Numbered from the stretch's first letter, positions 25,788 to 35,137 are shown. The stretch: DNA of 64,000 nucleotides from Paenibacillus sp. ACRRY (GCF_022346995.1 NZ_JAKRNM010000005.1:186001-250000), one strand, 5' to 3'. Numbers and translations: made by a program. The notes: generated from the letters alone by a model not told the origin.

Positions 25788-26797
25788 AGGCTGTTGTGTG
25801 TGAAGAGATCAATCGATTGACAATAATGGATACCGACGAACCCATTCGAGCTGAACATGGGGCTATTGTATCCATAAAGCGGATTGGAATCTGTGGGACG
25901 GATCTGCATGCTTATAAAGGTAACCAGCCCTTCTTTACATATCCTCGTATTCTGGGACATGAACTATCAGGAATCATTGATGATATTGGCCCGAATACTG
26001 CCGGGCTGCAAGTTGGGGATCAGGTAAGCATTATTCCCTATCTGCATTGTGGTCACTGTATTGCCTGTCGAACAGGAAAAACCAATTGCTGTGCATCCAT
26101 GCAGGTCATGGGAGTACATGTGGATGGAGGTATGCGCGAAAGAATCAGCGTGCCGGTTTCCCATTTGATTAAAGCGGAAGGACTGACCCTGGATGAAACG
26201 GCGATGGTTGAACCGCTCAGTATCGGTGCCCATGCAGTAAGAAGAGCAGGTGTGCAGCCTGGGGAACAGGTTATTGTCATTGGAGCCGGGCCGATTGGTC
26301 TTGGAGTCATGGCTTTTGCGAAACAGGCCGGAGCTAGAGTAATCGCCATTGATCGAAACCTGGATCGATTGGAACTAAGCCGCACCTGGGCAGGAGCAGA
26401 TGTTGTAATACAGGCAACAGATCAGGTGGTGGAGCGGGCAGCTGAAGTGACGGAAGGTGATTACGCTACCGCTGTATTTGATGCAACAGGCAATGTGCAG
26501 TCCATGAATGAGGCCATTCGGTATGTAGCTCATGGCGGACAATTAATTTATGTAGGTTTGGTCAAAGCCGATATTACGTTCCATGATCCTGAGTTTCATA
26601 AGCGGGAGATGAGCATACTGGGCAGTCGCAATGCAACGCGTGCAGATTTTGAGCAAGTGATATCGACTTTGCGTCAGAAAAAGCTCAGCATGGATGGCTA
26701 CATTACGCATCGGGAGCATTTAACGCAGCTTCCTTCCTCCATGGACAAGTGGTTGCTCCCGGATACACATGTGGTAAAAGCTATCGTTGAACTATAA
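25784..26797 (+). CDS. Zinc-dependent medium-chain alcohol/polyol dehydrogenase
   Basis: 337 residues. Catalytic zinc ligands lie in GICGTDLHAYKG and GHELSG; the structural zinc loop is CGHCIACRTGKTNCC. The NAD-binding Rossmann motif is VIGAGPIGLGVMAF (residues ~163-176) with an acidic AIDRN after beta-2, favouring NAD over NADP. The family includes sorbitol, threonine and sugar-acid dehydrogenases such as galactonate or fuconate oxidation enzymes. Coupled to the aldo/keto reductase by a 4-base overlap; exact substrate unknown. Confidence 0.87.
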   Translation: MKAVVCEEINRLTIMDTDEPIRAEHGAIVSIKRIGICGTDLHAYKGNQPFFTYPRILGHELSGIIDDIGPNTAGLQVGDQVSIIPYLHCGHCIACRTGKTNCCASMQVMGVHVDGGMRERISVPVSHLIKAEGLTLDETAMVEPLSIGAHAVRRAGVQPGEQVIVIGAGPIGLGVMAFAKQAGARVIAIDRNLDRLELSRTWAGADVVIQATDQVVERAAEVTEGDYATAVFDATGNVQSMNEAIRYVAHGGQLIYVGLVKADITFHDPEFHKREMSILGSRNATRADFEQVISTLRQKKLSMDGYITHREHLTQLPSSMDKWLLPDTHVVKAIVEL

Positions 26798-26840
26798 AAG
26801 CATAGTGCATCGAAAATAAGGCAAGCAGGAATAGAAACAT

Positions 26841-26897
26841 AAAAACTCTCTCTAACCTGAAGTGATATTCTATCACAGGGTTTAGAGAGAGTTTTTG
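26841..26897. terminator. Bidirectional terminator
   Basis: AAAAACTCTCTCTAA ... TTTAGAGAGAGTTTTT with an inner CCTG/CAGG and TGATA/TATCA stem. Confidence 0.85.
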
Positions 26898-26924
26898 GGT
26901 TCATGATTTTTGTGGAGCTTGTGG

Positions 26925-27830
26925 TCATTTCTCCGGATGAGTGACAATTCCAGCGTGCGGATCAATATGGCGCACAATGGATTTCAACCAGATCATCTCC
27001 AGAAAATGAACTTCATAGTACAATGCCCCAGGAATATTGTGAACCCATCCTTCAGCAGGCACGAAGGCAGTCGATTCAGAAGATGCCATAGGAGAGCCGG
27101 GTTCCCGTCGCAGACGTTTGCGAACGGCTTTTTCAACCTGCGAGCTTTGGGTAGTCAAAATGTACAATTTGCGAGTGGTCCTGAATCCGCGAAATGCGAT
27201 ATAGACCATTTCATATGCAATAAGATAGGCAATAACAGAGTACATCGCTTGATCCCAACCAAAGACAACACCAGCGGCTGTCAGAATCAGCAAGTTGAGC
27301 AGCATGATTATTTTTTCGATAAGCATCCGTTTCCCGCTAAATACCCGTTCAGGTGGCCGGGAGGACGGATCACCGATTTCCAGCGTATCCAGTGTCCCGC
27401 CATACCGCACCACAAGTCCGATTCCAACACCCAGACATAGTCCGCCGAACATGGCGGCAGCCAGCGGATGTTCAACCAGAGGCGGCATGGGATGAAGCAC
27501 GATGGCACCAATCGAAAAGACAACCAGACCCAGGACAGTAACGAGTACGAATTTCTTCTGCACTAGCCTGTAGGATAAAAATATAAATGGAACATTGAAT
27601 AAAAACAGGAACAATCCAATTCTCATCTCCGTCCAATGGGCGAACAGAGAAGATATGCCTGTAATGCCTCCAATAATAATCTTATTGGGATGCAGGAATA
27701 ATTCAAGTCCCACGGAGGCCAGAATCCCGCCTACGATCACCAGCAAAAGATTCAGGAAGCGGCGCGTGGATGATATTCTGGTTTTAGCAGTTTGTGGCAC
27801 CGGATTAGCCGATATCAGAGGTGCTTTCAT
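26925..27830 (-). CDS. YitT family membrane protein
   Basis: 301 residues; AAAGGAGG lies before the minus-strand start. Residues ~20-200 hold five or six membrane helices with the family's NKIIIGGITGISSLF and GGLCLGVGIGLVVRYGGTLDTLEI (YitT signature). The C-terminal soluble part (~210-301) corresponds to the DUF2179 domain but looks diverged from the usual glycine-rich form. YitT proteins are of unknown function, proposed as transporters. Convergent with the dehydrogenase operon. Confidence 0.85.
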   Translation of the reverse strand: MKAPLISANPVPQTAKTRISSTRRFLNLLLVIVGGILASVGLELFLHPNKIIIGGITGISSLFAHWTEMRIGLFLFLFNVPFIFLSYRLVQKKFVLVTVLGLVVFSIGAIVLHPMPPLVEHPLAAAMFGGLCLGVGIGLVVRYGGTLDTLEIGDPSSRPPERVFSGKRMLIEKIIMLLNLLILTAAGVVFGWDQAMYSVIAYLIAYEMVYIAFRGFRTTRKLYILTTQSSQVEKAVRKRLRREPGSPMASSESTAFVPAEGWVHNIPGALYYEVHFLEMIWLKSIVRHIDPHAGIVTHPEK

Positions 27831-27941
27831 ACGTCATCCTCCTTTGTGCGGCTGGCGAGCCATTCTCCCTGGGTTCATCACAGAAAGATCAGCGAAGAGC
27901 CGCGGTTACGATCATGTGCCTATTGTGAACAGACACAGGTT

Positions 27942-29180
27942 TTATCCTTCTTTCTGTAAAACCTTCGGTTCTTCTTTCTTCTTCCGGGGATCTTTGAACT
28001 TAAATATTTTATCCAAAATTCTAAACACATGTTTGGACTCTTTGGTTAATAGTGGTCCAAGAATGGCCAGAATCAGTACGTACAGTGCGGCAAAAGGTTG
28101 GAGAAGCGGCAAGAGTCCACCGGCTTTACCCATGTTGGCCATGATGATCGAAAATTCACCGCGGGATACAATGGTTAAACCAATATTAGCAGAAGCTTTT
28201 GGAGATAGTCCTGCACTGCGTCCAGCCAGCATGCCTGCCAGGAAGTTACCGAATAGTGTAATAACAACAGCAATCAAAGCCAGCCATACGGCATCTCCAC
28301 CAAGGGACAGAGGGTCAATGGACAATCCGAAGCTGAAGAAGAAGATGGCTCCGAAGAAGTCACGGAACGGCAGGATTAGATGCTCAATCCGTTTGGCATG
28401 TTCTGTCTCTGCCAGGACCAGACCAACAAGTAATGCACCAATTGCTTCAGCAACATGAATCGTTTCCGAGAATCCGGCTACGAGGAAGAGTGCTCCAAAA
28501 ACGACTAGGGAGAACAATTCATTAGAGCGAATTTTGAGTAGCTTGTTAAGCAGTGGTGTGGCTTTCCGTCCAAGTATAATAACAATGAGCATGAATCCAA
28601 GTGCAATGAGTGCTGAAACAATGACGCCTCCAATCGAGGATGAATCACTGAGCACAAGACCAGACAGGATGGAAATATATACGGCAAGGAACACATCTTC
28701 AAACATGATGATACCTAGGATCATTTCCGTCTCCGGATTTGCCGTTCGTTTGAGATCAACCAATACTTTGGCCACGATGGCACTGGAGGATATGGTTGTG
28801 ATACCTGCAATAACAAGTGCTTCTGCAGGAGGGAAGTCCGCAGCAAAACCAAAGATCAATCCAAGGGTAAAGTTAATCCCGATGTATATGGAGCCGCCAA
28901 CGGCAATCGATTTACCTGACTTGATCAGTCGTCCAACCGAGAACTCCAATCCGAGATAGAAGAGCAGGAACAGGATACCAATCCGGCCCATAAATTCGAT
29001 GAATGGCTGACTTTCAATAAAGCGGAAGTCCAGATGCCATATTTTCATGGCATGTGGTCCGACGGCCATCCCGATCAGAATGTAAAACGGGACGACCGAA
29101 AAACGCAATTTGGCAGATAAGAGGCCAGCGGCTGCAATAAGAACGAGCGCCAGACCTACTTCAAATATCAGATGATCCAT
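27942..29180 (-). CDS. khtU: K+/H+ antiporter membrane subunit (CPA2 family, KhtU-like)
   Basis: 412 residues with ~12 membrane segments, the Na+/H+ exchanger fold. GILFLLFYLGLEFSVGRL, AGITTISSSAIVAKVL and VAEAIGALLVGLVLAETEHAKRIE are CPA2 signatures. It starts 4 bases after the KhtT-like gene and lacks an own TrkA domain, which is supplied by that partner. In Bacillus the KhtTU complex exports K+ under alkaline or c-di-AMP-stimulated conditions. The lysine-rich C-terminus (KFKDPRKKKEEPK) is cytoplasmic. Confidence 0.87.
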   Translation of the reverse strand: MDHLIFEVGLALVLIAAAGLLSAKLRFSVVPFYILIGMAVGPHAMKIWHLDFRFIESQPFIEFMGRIGILFLLFYLGLEFSVGRLIKSGKSIAVGGSIYIGINFTLGLIFGFAADFPPAEALVIAGITTISSSAIVAKVLVDLKRTANPETEMILGIIMFEDVFLAVYISILSGLVLSDSSSIGGVIVSALIALGFMLIVIILGRKATPLLNKLLKIRSNELFSLVVFGALFLVAGFSETIHVAEAIGALLVGLVLAETEHAKRIEHLILPFRDFFGAIFFFSFGLSIDPLSLGGDAVWLALIAVVITLFGNFLAGMLAGRSAGLSPKASANIGLTIVSRGEFSIIMANMGKAGGLLPLLQPFAALYVLILAILGPLLTKESKHVFRILDKIFKFKDPRKKKEEPKVLQKEG

Positions 29181-29184
29181 CGAC

Positions 29185-29679
29185 TCACCCCCTTCCGGTC
29201 AGGAGGAGGGATTTGAAGAGTTTCTGCTGATTGCGTTCACCAACGGCGACAACTGTAGACTCAGCAGTAATCACGACCTCAGGACCGGGGCTGATATGTT
29301 TTTTGTGGTTTTTCTCTACAACGGCAATGACCGTTGCCCCAGAGTTTTGACGTACATCCAATTCACCGATGGATTTGCCGATACTTCCGTAAGAGGATTC
29401 GACTTTATACCATTCGATAATCAGATCATCAAAAGTAACTTCAATATTTTCAAGCTGTTTTGGCTTATAGGTTAATCCGCCAACGATAGCGGCAATTTGT
29501 CTGGCTTCATAATCATCGAGCGTAATCATGGAGATGCTTTGATCCGGATCGTCGTATTCAAAATGGTACATTTCACGCCGTCCATCATCATGAATAATGA
29601 TCACAATTTTATCTCCGCTGCTTGTTTCAATCTGGAACTTCTTGCCGATTCCCGGCAAATCTGTTTCACGTACATCCAT
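29185..29679 (-). CDS. khtT: TrkA-C (RCK_C) regulatory subunit of the antiporter, KhtT-like
   Basis: 164 residues, AAGGAGG 10 bases before the minus-strand ATG. The C-terminal half (WYKVESSYGSIGKSIGELDVRQNSGATVIAVVEKN ... VVITAESTVVAVGERNQQKLFKSLL) is an RCK_C ligand-binding domain; the N-terminal half matches KhtT. In Bacillus KhtT binds c-di-AMP and controls KhtU. The third gene (khtS) was not found here. Confidence 0.87.
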   Translation of the reverse strand: MDVRETDLPGIGKKFQIETSSGDKIVIIIHDDGRREMYHFEYDDPDQSISMITLDDYEARQIAAIVGGLTYKPKQLENIEVTFDDLIIEWYKVESSYGSIGKSIGELDVRQNSGATVIAVVEKNHKKHISPGPEVVITAESTVVAVGERNQQKLFKSLLLTGRG

Positions 29680-29982
29680 GGATAGTATGCCTCCTTAAAT
29701 TAGGGGCTGGCCACAGAAGACAGGCTTATTTCCCGAAAATAGAATGATCTGTATTTGGAAGGAACATTAAATGATGCGGGCAAACAGAGCCAGGTACTCC
29801 TGACACACAGCCGTATACATTGAATTTTTAAAAAAATGGATATAACAAACACAACATCGTGACACACTGTTAACCTTGTTGTTAACTAACTTTTGCTTAA
29901 AGGGTTATAAGTTATGCACAAGTACACCGTCTGTTGGACAGAGATGTCTCTATGCATGGCAACCAAACATACGGTGCAACGC
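29680..29982. other. Gene-free stretch upstream of khtT
   Basis: About 300 AT-rich bases. I looked for a c-di-AMP (ydaO) riboswitch on the minus strand and did not find its core. A GTTAAC-N6-GTTAAC element lies at ~29868-29885. A 17-codon minus-strand ORF at ~29771-29824 lacks a ribosome site and is not called. Confidence 0.35.
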
Positions 29983-30387
29983 CTAGTGAAGGGCGTTTAC
30001 GTATCTTGGTGCAGTAGGGGCGAGGGACAAATACATACTGGTGAATTTAATGGGTAGCAGAAATAATCTGCGCTTAAACAGACAAATCAACGGTTTAAAG
30101 GGCAGACGTGGAGTAGGAATTCGCAGCATCAGCAATAAGGCAAGCACCAAAAATACAGGCTTGTTATTCGTCACTGCAATCAGCTTGACCATAACTTGCG
30201 AGTATTTGCGGATAGCAGGTTTTTGCTGAGTCTCGGGTATTTGCAATAACACTTCCTTGTTGGAAGTGGCATCAACGGATACGCCAACAGCGGATTCTGT
30301 CTGCATCGGAATAGGGAAGCACAGCGCTTGGAACAAGCACAATATAATGATGAAAACACTGCGGAGCATTCTTGGTTGTTGTCTCAT
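29983..30387 (-). CDS. Small membrane/exported protein of unknown function
   Basis: 134 residues; the ATG has AAAGGGGGGAAG just upstream on the minus strand, which argues that it is real. It starts with a signal-peptide-like segment (basic RQQPRMLRS, then a hydrophobic stretch) and has a second helix around residues 75-92 (VFLVLALLLML). The C-terminal part is basic and Pro/Leu-rich and ends with a short tail. I do not recognise the family. It is divergent from ytxC and could be expressed in sporulation, but nothing proves this. Confidence 0.6.
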   Translation of the reverse strand: MRQQPRMLRSVFIIILCLFQALCFPIPMQTESAVGVSVDATSNKEVLLQIPETQQKPAIRKYSQVMVKLIAVTNNKPVFLVLALLLMLRIPTPRLPFKPLICLFKRRLFLLPIKFTSMYLSLAPTAPRYVNALH

Positions 30388-30568
30388 TGTGGCTTCCCCC
30401 CTTTTCCGTGAAACATACTGTTATCAAAATAATAACACATTTTTGTCGGAACTCCAAACCTCTTTATAAATATACTGAGAAATGATGACACGCTTTCCAT
30501 CAATCCGCTTCGTATATCCCCATCGGCCTTGCCATATACTTTGAACAGGAAGGAAAGGAGTGATTCTT

Positions 30569-31513
30569 GTGGAGCTGTTCGCCGTATGGACCGATGTGTC
30601 AGGGCAAGAGGAAGCAGATCAATTTTATCGCTGCATCAAAGAAAAAACCAAAGGTTTACATATAAGCAAAAGAGGTTTCCGGCTCACCTTCAAACATAAT
30701 GATGGCAAAGCAGCCTGGGTCTGCCGAGGGAATGAAAATCACGTGGACTTTCAGCAGTGGCTGCCTCAGATCAGTGATTTGCTTGCCAAAGGACTGGCTG
30801 ATTTCATTATGGATACCCGGGAGCGCTCCATTGTAGAAAACATGATTTCCAAGGCCTGTTCCGTTATGGATGAATATGAAGTGGAGAAGGTAAACCGGAT
30901 CTGCATGCCCTTGTTATTCAATGGTGATCTGGATCAACCAGGGCTTCGAGATAAACGGCGCCTAACCCTTGCAAATGGTCTTAGACATGATCTGGAGGAG
31001 GTTCATTTCTTTCACCTCGAAGGCATTCTTCATTTTCGAATGAAGCAATACAAACAGGAACTGCACGAACTGGTGGAATATGCACTGGATGAATTCTGGA
31101 TGGATCGTCAATACGAAGAATTTATGGGACTGTTAAAATATTTTGTGTTCTTTCAGGAAGCCAAAGTTCCTTTGGTCCACCTGGTGCACAAAGGCTCGCA
31201 TGAATTTCAGGTTCTAGATGCAGGGCTTAACCTGCTGCCTGTGCAAAAAGATGAGCAAGTCGTTGTGGAGATGCCGGGTCTTGAACTGGAAATGGATATT
31301 GAAGACATGATTGTAAGCACACTTATATCGATATCTCCCGAAAAAGTGATGCTTCATACAAACACACCCGAACTGCCGATTATTTCGACGATTCGCCAGA
31401 TCTTCGAGGACAAGGTACAATTATGCCATCATTGCCCGGAGTGTGAAGTGCTTCGTTCCGGATTGCTGTCAGGCCTTGACGCAAGTGATCTCGGCAATTA
31501 TAATAACTGTTGA
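30569..31513 (+). CDS. ytxC: Sporulation protein YtxC
   Basis: 314 residues from the GTG at 30569, 8 bases after AAAGGAG; the GTG at 30560 overlaps that site. The protein is acidic and helical with FHLEGILHFRMKQYKQELHELVEYALDEF in the middle and a Cys/His-rich end (CHHCPECEVLRSGLL). This pattern and the position immediately upstream of a T-box and thrS match Bacillus ytxC, a putative sporulation gene. Molecular role unknown. Confidence 0.85.
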   Translation: MELFAVWTDVSGQEEADQFYRCIKEKTKGLHISKRGFRLTFKHNDGKAAWVCRGNENHVDFQQWLPQISDLLAKGLADFIMDTRERSIVENMISKACSVMDEYEVEKVNRICMPLLFNGDLDQPGLRDKRRLTLANGLRHDLEEVHFFHLEGILHFRMKQYKQELHELVEYALDEFWMDRQYEEFMGLLKYFVFFQEAKVPLVHLVHKGSHEFQVLDAGLNLLPVQKDEQVVVEMPGLELEMDIEDMIVSTLISISPEKVMLHTNTPELPIISTIRQIFEDKVQLCHHCPECEVLRSGLLSGLDASDLGNYNNC

Positions 31514-31574
31514 TCCATGAATTAATGAACATGTTTTTATGGATGAACTTTTACCAATAAGCAAAAGCGTTGAC

Positions 31575-31845
31575 AAAGACAAGGACCATACGCACGGTCG
31601 GTGCAGAGAGAGGGAACCAGGCTGAAATTTCCTCCGGATGCCACGTTTGGTTTACCCCTTTGTAGCTGCAGTTTTGAAAACGGAGATGAATTTAATCGTT
31701 CCGTGAGTAAGGATATGCCGGGTCATGCCCGTTATCGTCATGCCAATGAGGGCTGTATTTTCAATTAAGAATGAAGCAGCTGAATTAGGGTGGAACCACG
31801 AGTATACCAACACTCGTCCCTTTGCCGGGACGGGTGTTTTTTGCG
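31575..31845 (+). ncRNA. T-box riboswitch upstream of thrS
   Basis: The invariant T-box AGGGTGGAACCACG is at 31787-31800. Stem I carries the AGAGAGAGGG element (31605-31614). A possible threonine specifier ACC occurs in the 3' side of stem I (TTTACCCC, ~31651-31658). The terminator is AACACTCGTCCC paired with GGGACGGGTGTT and a T-run (31809-31843). Uncharged tRNA-Thr binding would favour the antiterminator and thrS expression. Confidence 0.93.
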
Positions 31846-31932
31846 TTCTTTGCCAAATCAGCAGGAATAGCAATAGATCATCAGTCCATGATGTTGATGG
31901 ACAAGGTTACATTTACAGGAGGAATGAGACAA

Positions 31933-33870
31933 ATGGCAGTTAACATTAAACTACCGGATGGTTCAGTACGTGAGTACGCCGATGGCAGCAGCATTGAGGA
32001 CGTAGCAGCATCCATTAGCAGCGGATTGCGCAAAAACGCCGTAGCAGGGAAACTGGATGGAATTGTGGTGGACTTGTCGACCAAACTTCATGAGGGAGCT
32101 TTGGTGGAGATCGTGACTTTTGATTCACCAGACGGACTTGAAGTGATGCGTCACAGTACAGCTCACTTGCTCGCTCAAGCTGTGAAGCGCCTATACGGAA
32201 GCAAAGAGGTTCACCTCGGTGTTGGACCTGTCATCGAAGACGGATTCTACTATGATATGGACCTGGAACACCCGCTTAACCCCGAAGATCTGCAAAAGAT
32301 CGAGAAGGAAATGGAACGTATCGTAAGTGAAAACCTGCCAATTGTACGCAAGGAAGTCAGCCGTGCTGAAGCAATCAAAACGTTTGAAGAAGTAGGCGAT
32401 CCTTACAAACTCGAATTGATTCGTGATTTGCCGGAAGACAGCGTGATTACCATTTATGAGCAGGGCGAGTTCTTTGATCTGTGCCGTGGTCCTCACGTGC
32501 CTTCCACAGGCAAGATCAAAGTGTTCAAATTGATGAATGTTGCTGGTGCGTACTGGCGTGGTGACAGCAAAAACAAAATGCTGCAGCGTATCTACGGTAC
32601 AGCTTTTGTGAAAAAGGCTCAGCTGGATGAGCATCTGCACTTCCTGGAGGAAGCGCGTAAACGGGATCACCGTAAGCTGGGTAAAGAACTTGAAATGTTT
32701 ACGTTCTCCCAACTGGTAGGACAAGGTCTGCCAATCTGGCTGCCAAACGGCGCCAAACTGCGTCGTACGTTGGAGCGTTACATTGTGGATTTGGAAGAAA
32801 GTCTTGGATACCAGCACGTATATACACCGGTTCTCGGTAACGTGGAATTGTACAAAACGTCCGGACACTGGGAGCACTACCAAGAGGACATGTTCCCTAA
32901 AATGGTAATGGATAACGAGGAACTCGTTCTCCGTCCGATGAACTGCCCTCACCATATGATGGTGTACAAGTCCAGCATGCACAGCTACCGTGACCTGCCG
33001 ATCCGGATTGCCGAGCTCGGCATGATGCACCGGTACGAGATGTCTGGTGCTCTAACTGGCTTGCACCGCGTTCGTGCGATGACCCTGAACGACTCACACA
33101 TTTTCTGTCGTCCGGATCAGATCAAGGAAGAATTCGCTCGTGTTATTGAATTGATCCAAACGGTTTACAAGGATTTTGGTATTCATGAATATCGTTTCCG
33201 TCTGTCTTACCGTGATCCGCAGGATACCGAAAAATATTTCCAAAACGATGAAATGTGGGAAATGTCCCAACGCATGCTGCGTGAAGTTGTGGAAGAACTC
33301 GACTTGCCTTTCTATGAAGCAGAAGGTGAAGCAGCGTTCTATGGTCCGAAACTCGACGTGCAGATCAAAACAGCACTGGGCAAGGAAGAAACATTGTCCA
33401 CAGTACAACTGGACTTCCTGCTCCCAGAACGATTTGAACTGGAATATGTCGGAGATGACGGACAAAAACATCGGCCGGTCGTTATTCACCGCGGCGTAAT
33501 CAGTACAATGGAACGTTTCACTGCATTCTTGCTGGAGAACTTTGCTGGCGCATTTCCACTGTGGCTCTCTCCAGTTCAAGCAAAAGTCATTCCGGTATCC
33601 GGAAACTTCGACGATTACGCTCGTGAAGTGGAAGCAAAACTGAAACGCGCGGGGATTTCTGCGGAGGCTGATTTGCGCAACGAGAAGCTTGGATACAAAA
33701 TCCGTGAGGCACAGCTTGAAAAAATGCCTTATATGTTTGTCGTTGGTGAGAATGAGCGCAGTGCCGAATCAGTGTCTGTTCGTAAACGCGGAGAAGGCGA
33801 TCTTGGCATGAAACCTGTAGATGAAATCGTAGCTCAATTGAAAGAAGAAATTAGCACAAGATCGATATAA
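31933..33870 (+). CDS. thrS: Threonine--tRNA ligase
   Basis: 645 residues from the ATG at 31933, 10 bases after AGGAGG; the in-frame ATG at 31924 abuts it. N-terminal TGS domain (residues 1-~62), second additional domain with the editing-site HSTAHLLAQAVKRLY and CRGPHVPSTG, class-II catalytic core (LRPMNCPHHMMVYKS, RIAELGMMHRYEMSGALTGLHRVR, and HRGVISTMERFTAFLLEN), then the anticodon domain. The upstream T-box explains its control by threonine starvation. Confidence 0.97.
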   Translation: MAVNIKLPDGSVREYADGSSIEDVAASISSGLRKNAVAGKLDGIVVDLSTKLHEGALVEIVTFDSPDGLEVMRHSTAHLLAQAVKRLYGSKEVHLGVGPVIEDGFYYDMDLEHPLNPEDLQKIEKEMERIVSENLPIVRKEVSRAEAIKTFEEVGDPYKLELIRDLPEDSVITIYEQGEFFDLCRGPHVPSTGKIKVFKLMNVAGAYWRGDSKNKMLQRIYGTAFVKKAQLDEHLHFLEEARKRDHRKLGKELEMFTFSQLVGQGLPIWLPNGAKLRRTLERYIVDLEESLGYQHVYTPVLGNVELYKTSGHWEHYQEDMFPKMVMDNEELVLRPMNCPHHMMVYKSSMHSYRDLPIRIAELGMMHRYEMSGALTGLHRVRAMTLNDSHIFCRPDQIKEEFARVIELIQTVYKDFGIHEYRFRLSYRDPQDTEKYFQNDEMWEMSQRMLREVVEELDLPFYEAEGEAAFYGPKLDVQIKTALGKEETLSTVQLDFLLPERFELEYVGDDGQKHRPVVIHRGVISTMERFTAFLLENFAGAFPLWLSPVQAKVIPVSGNFDDYAREVEAKLKRAGISAEADLRNEKLGYKIREAQLEKMPYMFVVGENERSAESVSVRKRGEGDLGMKPVDEIVAQLKEEISTRSI

Positions 33871-33885
33871 ATATACGCATTTGAG

Positions 33886-33934
33886 AAAAACCGTCTGGGT
33901 ATGGCCTAATCCATGCCTCCTAGACGGTTTTTTT
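33886..33934 (+). terminator. Terminator after thrS
   Basis: AAAAACCGTCT ... AGACGGTTTTTTT stem with an inner TATGG/CCATG pairing. Confidence 0.85.
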
Positions 33935-34026
33935 GCTATTTTCATGTAATGAAACTTGACGAAATTGAAAAATGTATAAGCATTTCGCTTTTTGGAAAAC
34001 CTTTGCAGTAAGGGGGAGGTTTTAAA

Positions 34027-34806
34027 TTGAAAAAGCAAAATGCAATGAAAACAAAACAATTACGGGTTCTGATTTCAAGTATGGTCATATCCATTGGGTT
34101 GGTATTGTCCTGGAATCAGGCAGAGGCGTATACATTTGAAGAGGAAAATGAAGTGATGCATGTCATCAAGCGGCAGGATCAAGCTGCCACGCGCCAAGTT
34201 GGAATTCAGCCCGAGGTATCGATCCATGATTATGAATACAGTGATCAGGCACAGGTCACGACGATGGTTTATATGGCTTTATTGTGGTCTCCACAGCCCA
34301 TTGTCATCCCTAAGCCGGATGTCCCAGGCAAGCAGCTTGTGCTCGACCCATCCACGCCTGTGATGGCACCACGCTCCGAACAGGTGCTGGGAACCCAAAA
34401 GGTGACCGCGACGGGGTACACGGCAGGTATAGAGTCAACCGGTAAAGGACCGAAGCATCCTCAATATGGTATTACTTACTCCGGGGTGAAGGTACGAAGA
34501 GACAAAGAGACGGTGTCAACCATTGCTGCTGATCCCAAATTATTCCCGCTTGGCTCCATCCTCTATATTCCCGGGTATGGTTATGGTATCGTTGCGGACA
34601 CAGGTTCAGCCATCAAGGGTAATAAAATTGATCTTTATTTTCCGACAACGAAGCAAGTGTATAAGGAATGGGGCAAAAAGGACGTCGAGGTACAGGTGAT
34701 TAAACAAGGTGACGGAAAGTGCACGGAAAAGATGCTGGACGAGTTGTCTGAAGCGATCGATGTGTACAAATCCGTGCCGGATTCATGGTTAGACAAGGCC
34801 GTTTAA
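34027..34806 (+). CDS. Secreted 3D-domain protein (YuiC/YocH-like peptidoglycan enzyme)
   Basis: 259 residues from the TTG at 34027 with GGGGGAGG 7 bases upstream. A signal peptide covers residues ~1-34 (basic start, hydrophobic core, cleavage near NQAEAY). The C-terminal ~125 residues form the 3D domain: VTATGYTAG, STIAADPKLFPLGSILYIPGYG, IVADTGSAIKGNKIDLYFPT; the Asp residues in ADTG and KIDLYF are the catalytic pair of the MltA-like barrel. Such proteins cleave peptidoglycan as lytic transglycosylases. The middle region (residues ~35-125) is unmatched. Confidence 0.87.
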   Translation: MKKQNAMKTKQLRVLISSMVISIGLVLSWNQAEAYTFEEENEVMHVIKRQDQAATRQVGIQPEVSIHDYEYSDQAQVTTMVYMALLWSPQPIVIPKPDVPGKQLVLDPSTPVMAPRSEQVLGTQKVTATGYTAGIESTGKGPKHPQYGITYSGVKVRRDKETVSTIAADPKLFPLGSILYIPGYGYGIVADTGSAIKGNKIDLYFPTTKQVYKEWGKKDVEVQVIKQGDGKCTEKMLDELSEAIDVYKSVPDSWLDKAV

Positions 34807-34822
34807 TTTGGGATGTTAAGGA

Positions 34823-34853
34823 TGAATAACTGAAGTGCTCTCTTCACATAATA
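34823..34853 (+). promoter_or_regulatory. Sigma-G type promoter for the spore protein gene
   Basis: TGAATA (34823-34828), 18 bases, CATAATA (34847-34853), against the forespore consensus TGAATA/CATACTA. It sits ~66 bases before the start codon of the SASP gene, exactly the gene class expected to use sigma-G. Confidence 0.75.
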
Positions 34854-34918
34854 CTGACTGGGGACGAACCCCGCGCAGCAGCAGTGCAGCGTAAATATGA
34901 AGAGAGAGGTGATTCGTT

Positions 34919-35137
34919 GTGGCTAAAAGAACACAAGGTCAAGGGTATCAAACGCCAAACGAGAAGTACAATGCAGAGTTTGGACAAGAAACTGCCGCAG
35001 GCAAAGTGAAACAATCCCAGCAAAACAAAGTACAGGAAAATTTCCAAACACCTGATGAAAAATACAATGCAGAGTTCGGTGTAGAAAACACAGGACAAAC
35101 AGGCCAAGTGGGCCGTGCAGGCAAATTTCAAAAATAA
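34919..35137 (+). CDS. sspE: Gamma-type small acid-soluble spore protein
   Basis: 72 residues, GTG start with GAGAGAGGTG upstream. It has the gamma-SASP layout: two repeats, each ending in KYNAEFG, separated by Gln/Asn-rich spacers (YQTPNEKYNAEFGQE and FQTPDEKYNAEFGVE). These proteins are an amino-acid store degraded at germination by the GPR protease, whose recognition site lies in the repeated EFG segment. The upstream sigma-G promoter fits forespore expression. Confidence 0.93.
   Translation: MAKRTQGQGYQTPNEKYNAEFGQETAAGKVKQSQQNKVQENFQTPDEKYNAEFGVENTGQTGQVGRAGKFQK

Noticed and set aside
29690..29982. c-di-AMP (ydaO) riboswitch upstream of khtT
   Set aside because: Expected from function, but no GGGG/ACCCGGG-type core of that class is present.
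32191..33030. 279-codon minus-strand ORF inside thrS
   Set aside because: Antisense to a highly conserved synthetase gene; a by-product of codon bias.
34838..34907. CTCTCTTCA ... TGAAGAGAG hairpin in the sspE leader hiding the ribosome site
   Set aside because: The left arm lies inside the spacer of the sigma-G promoter and would not be transcribed.
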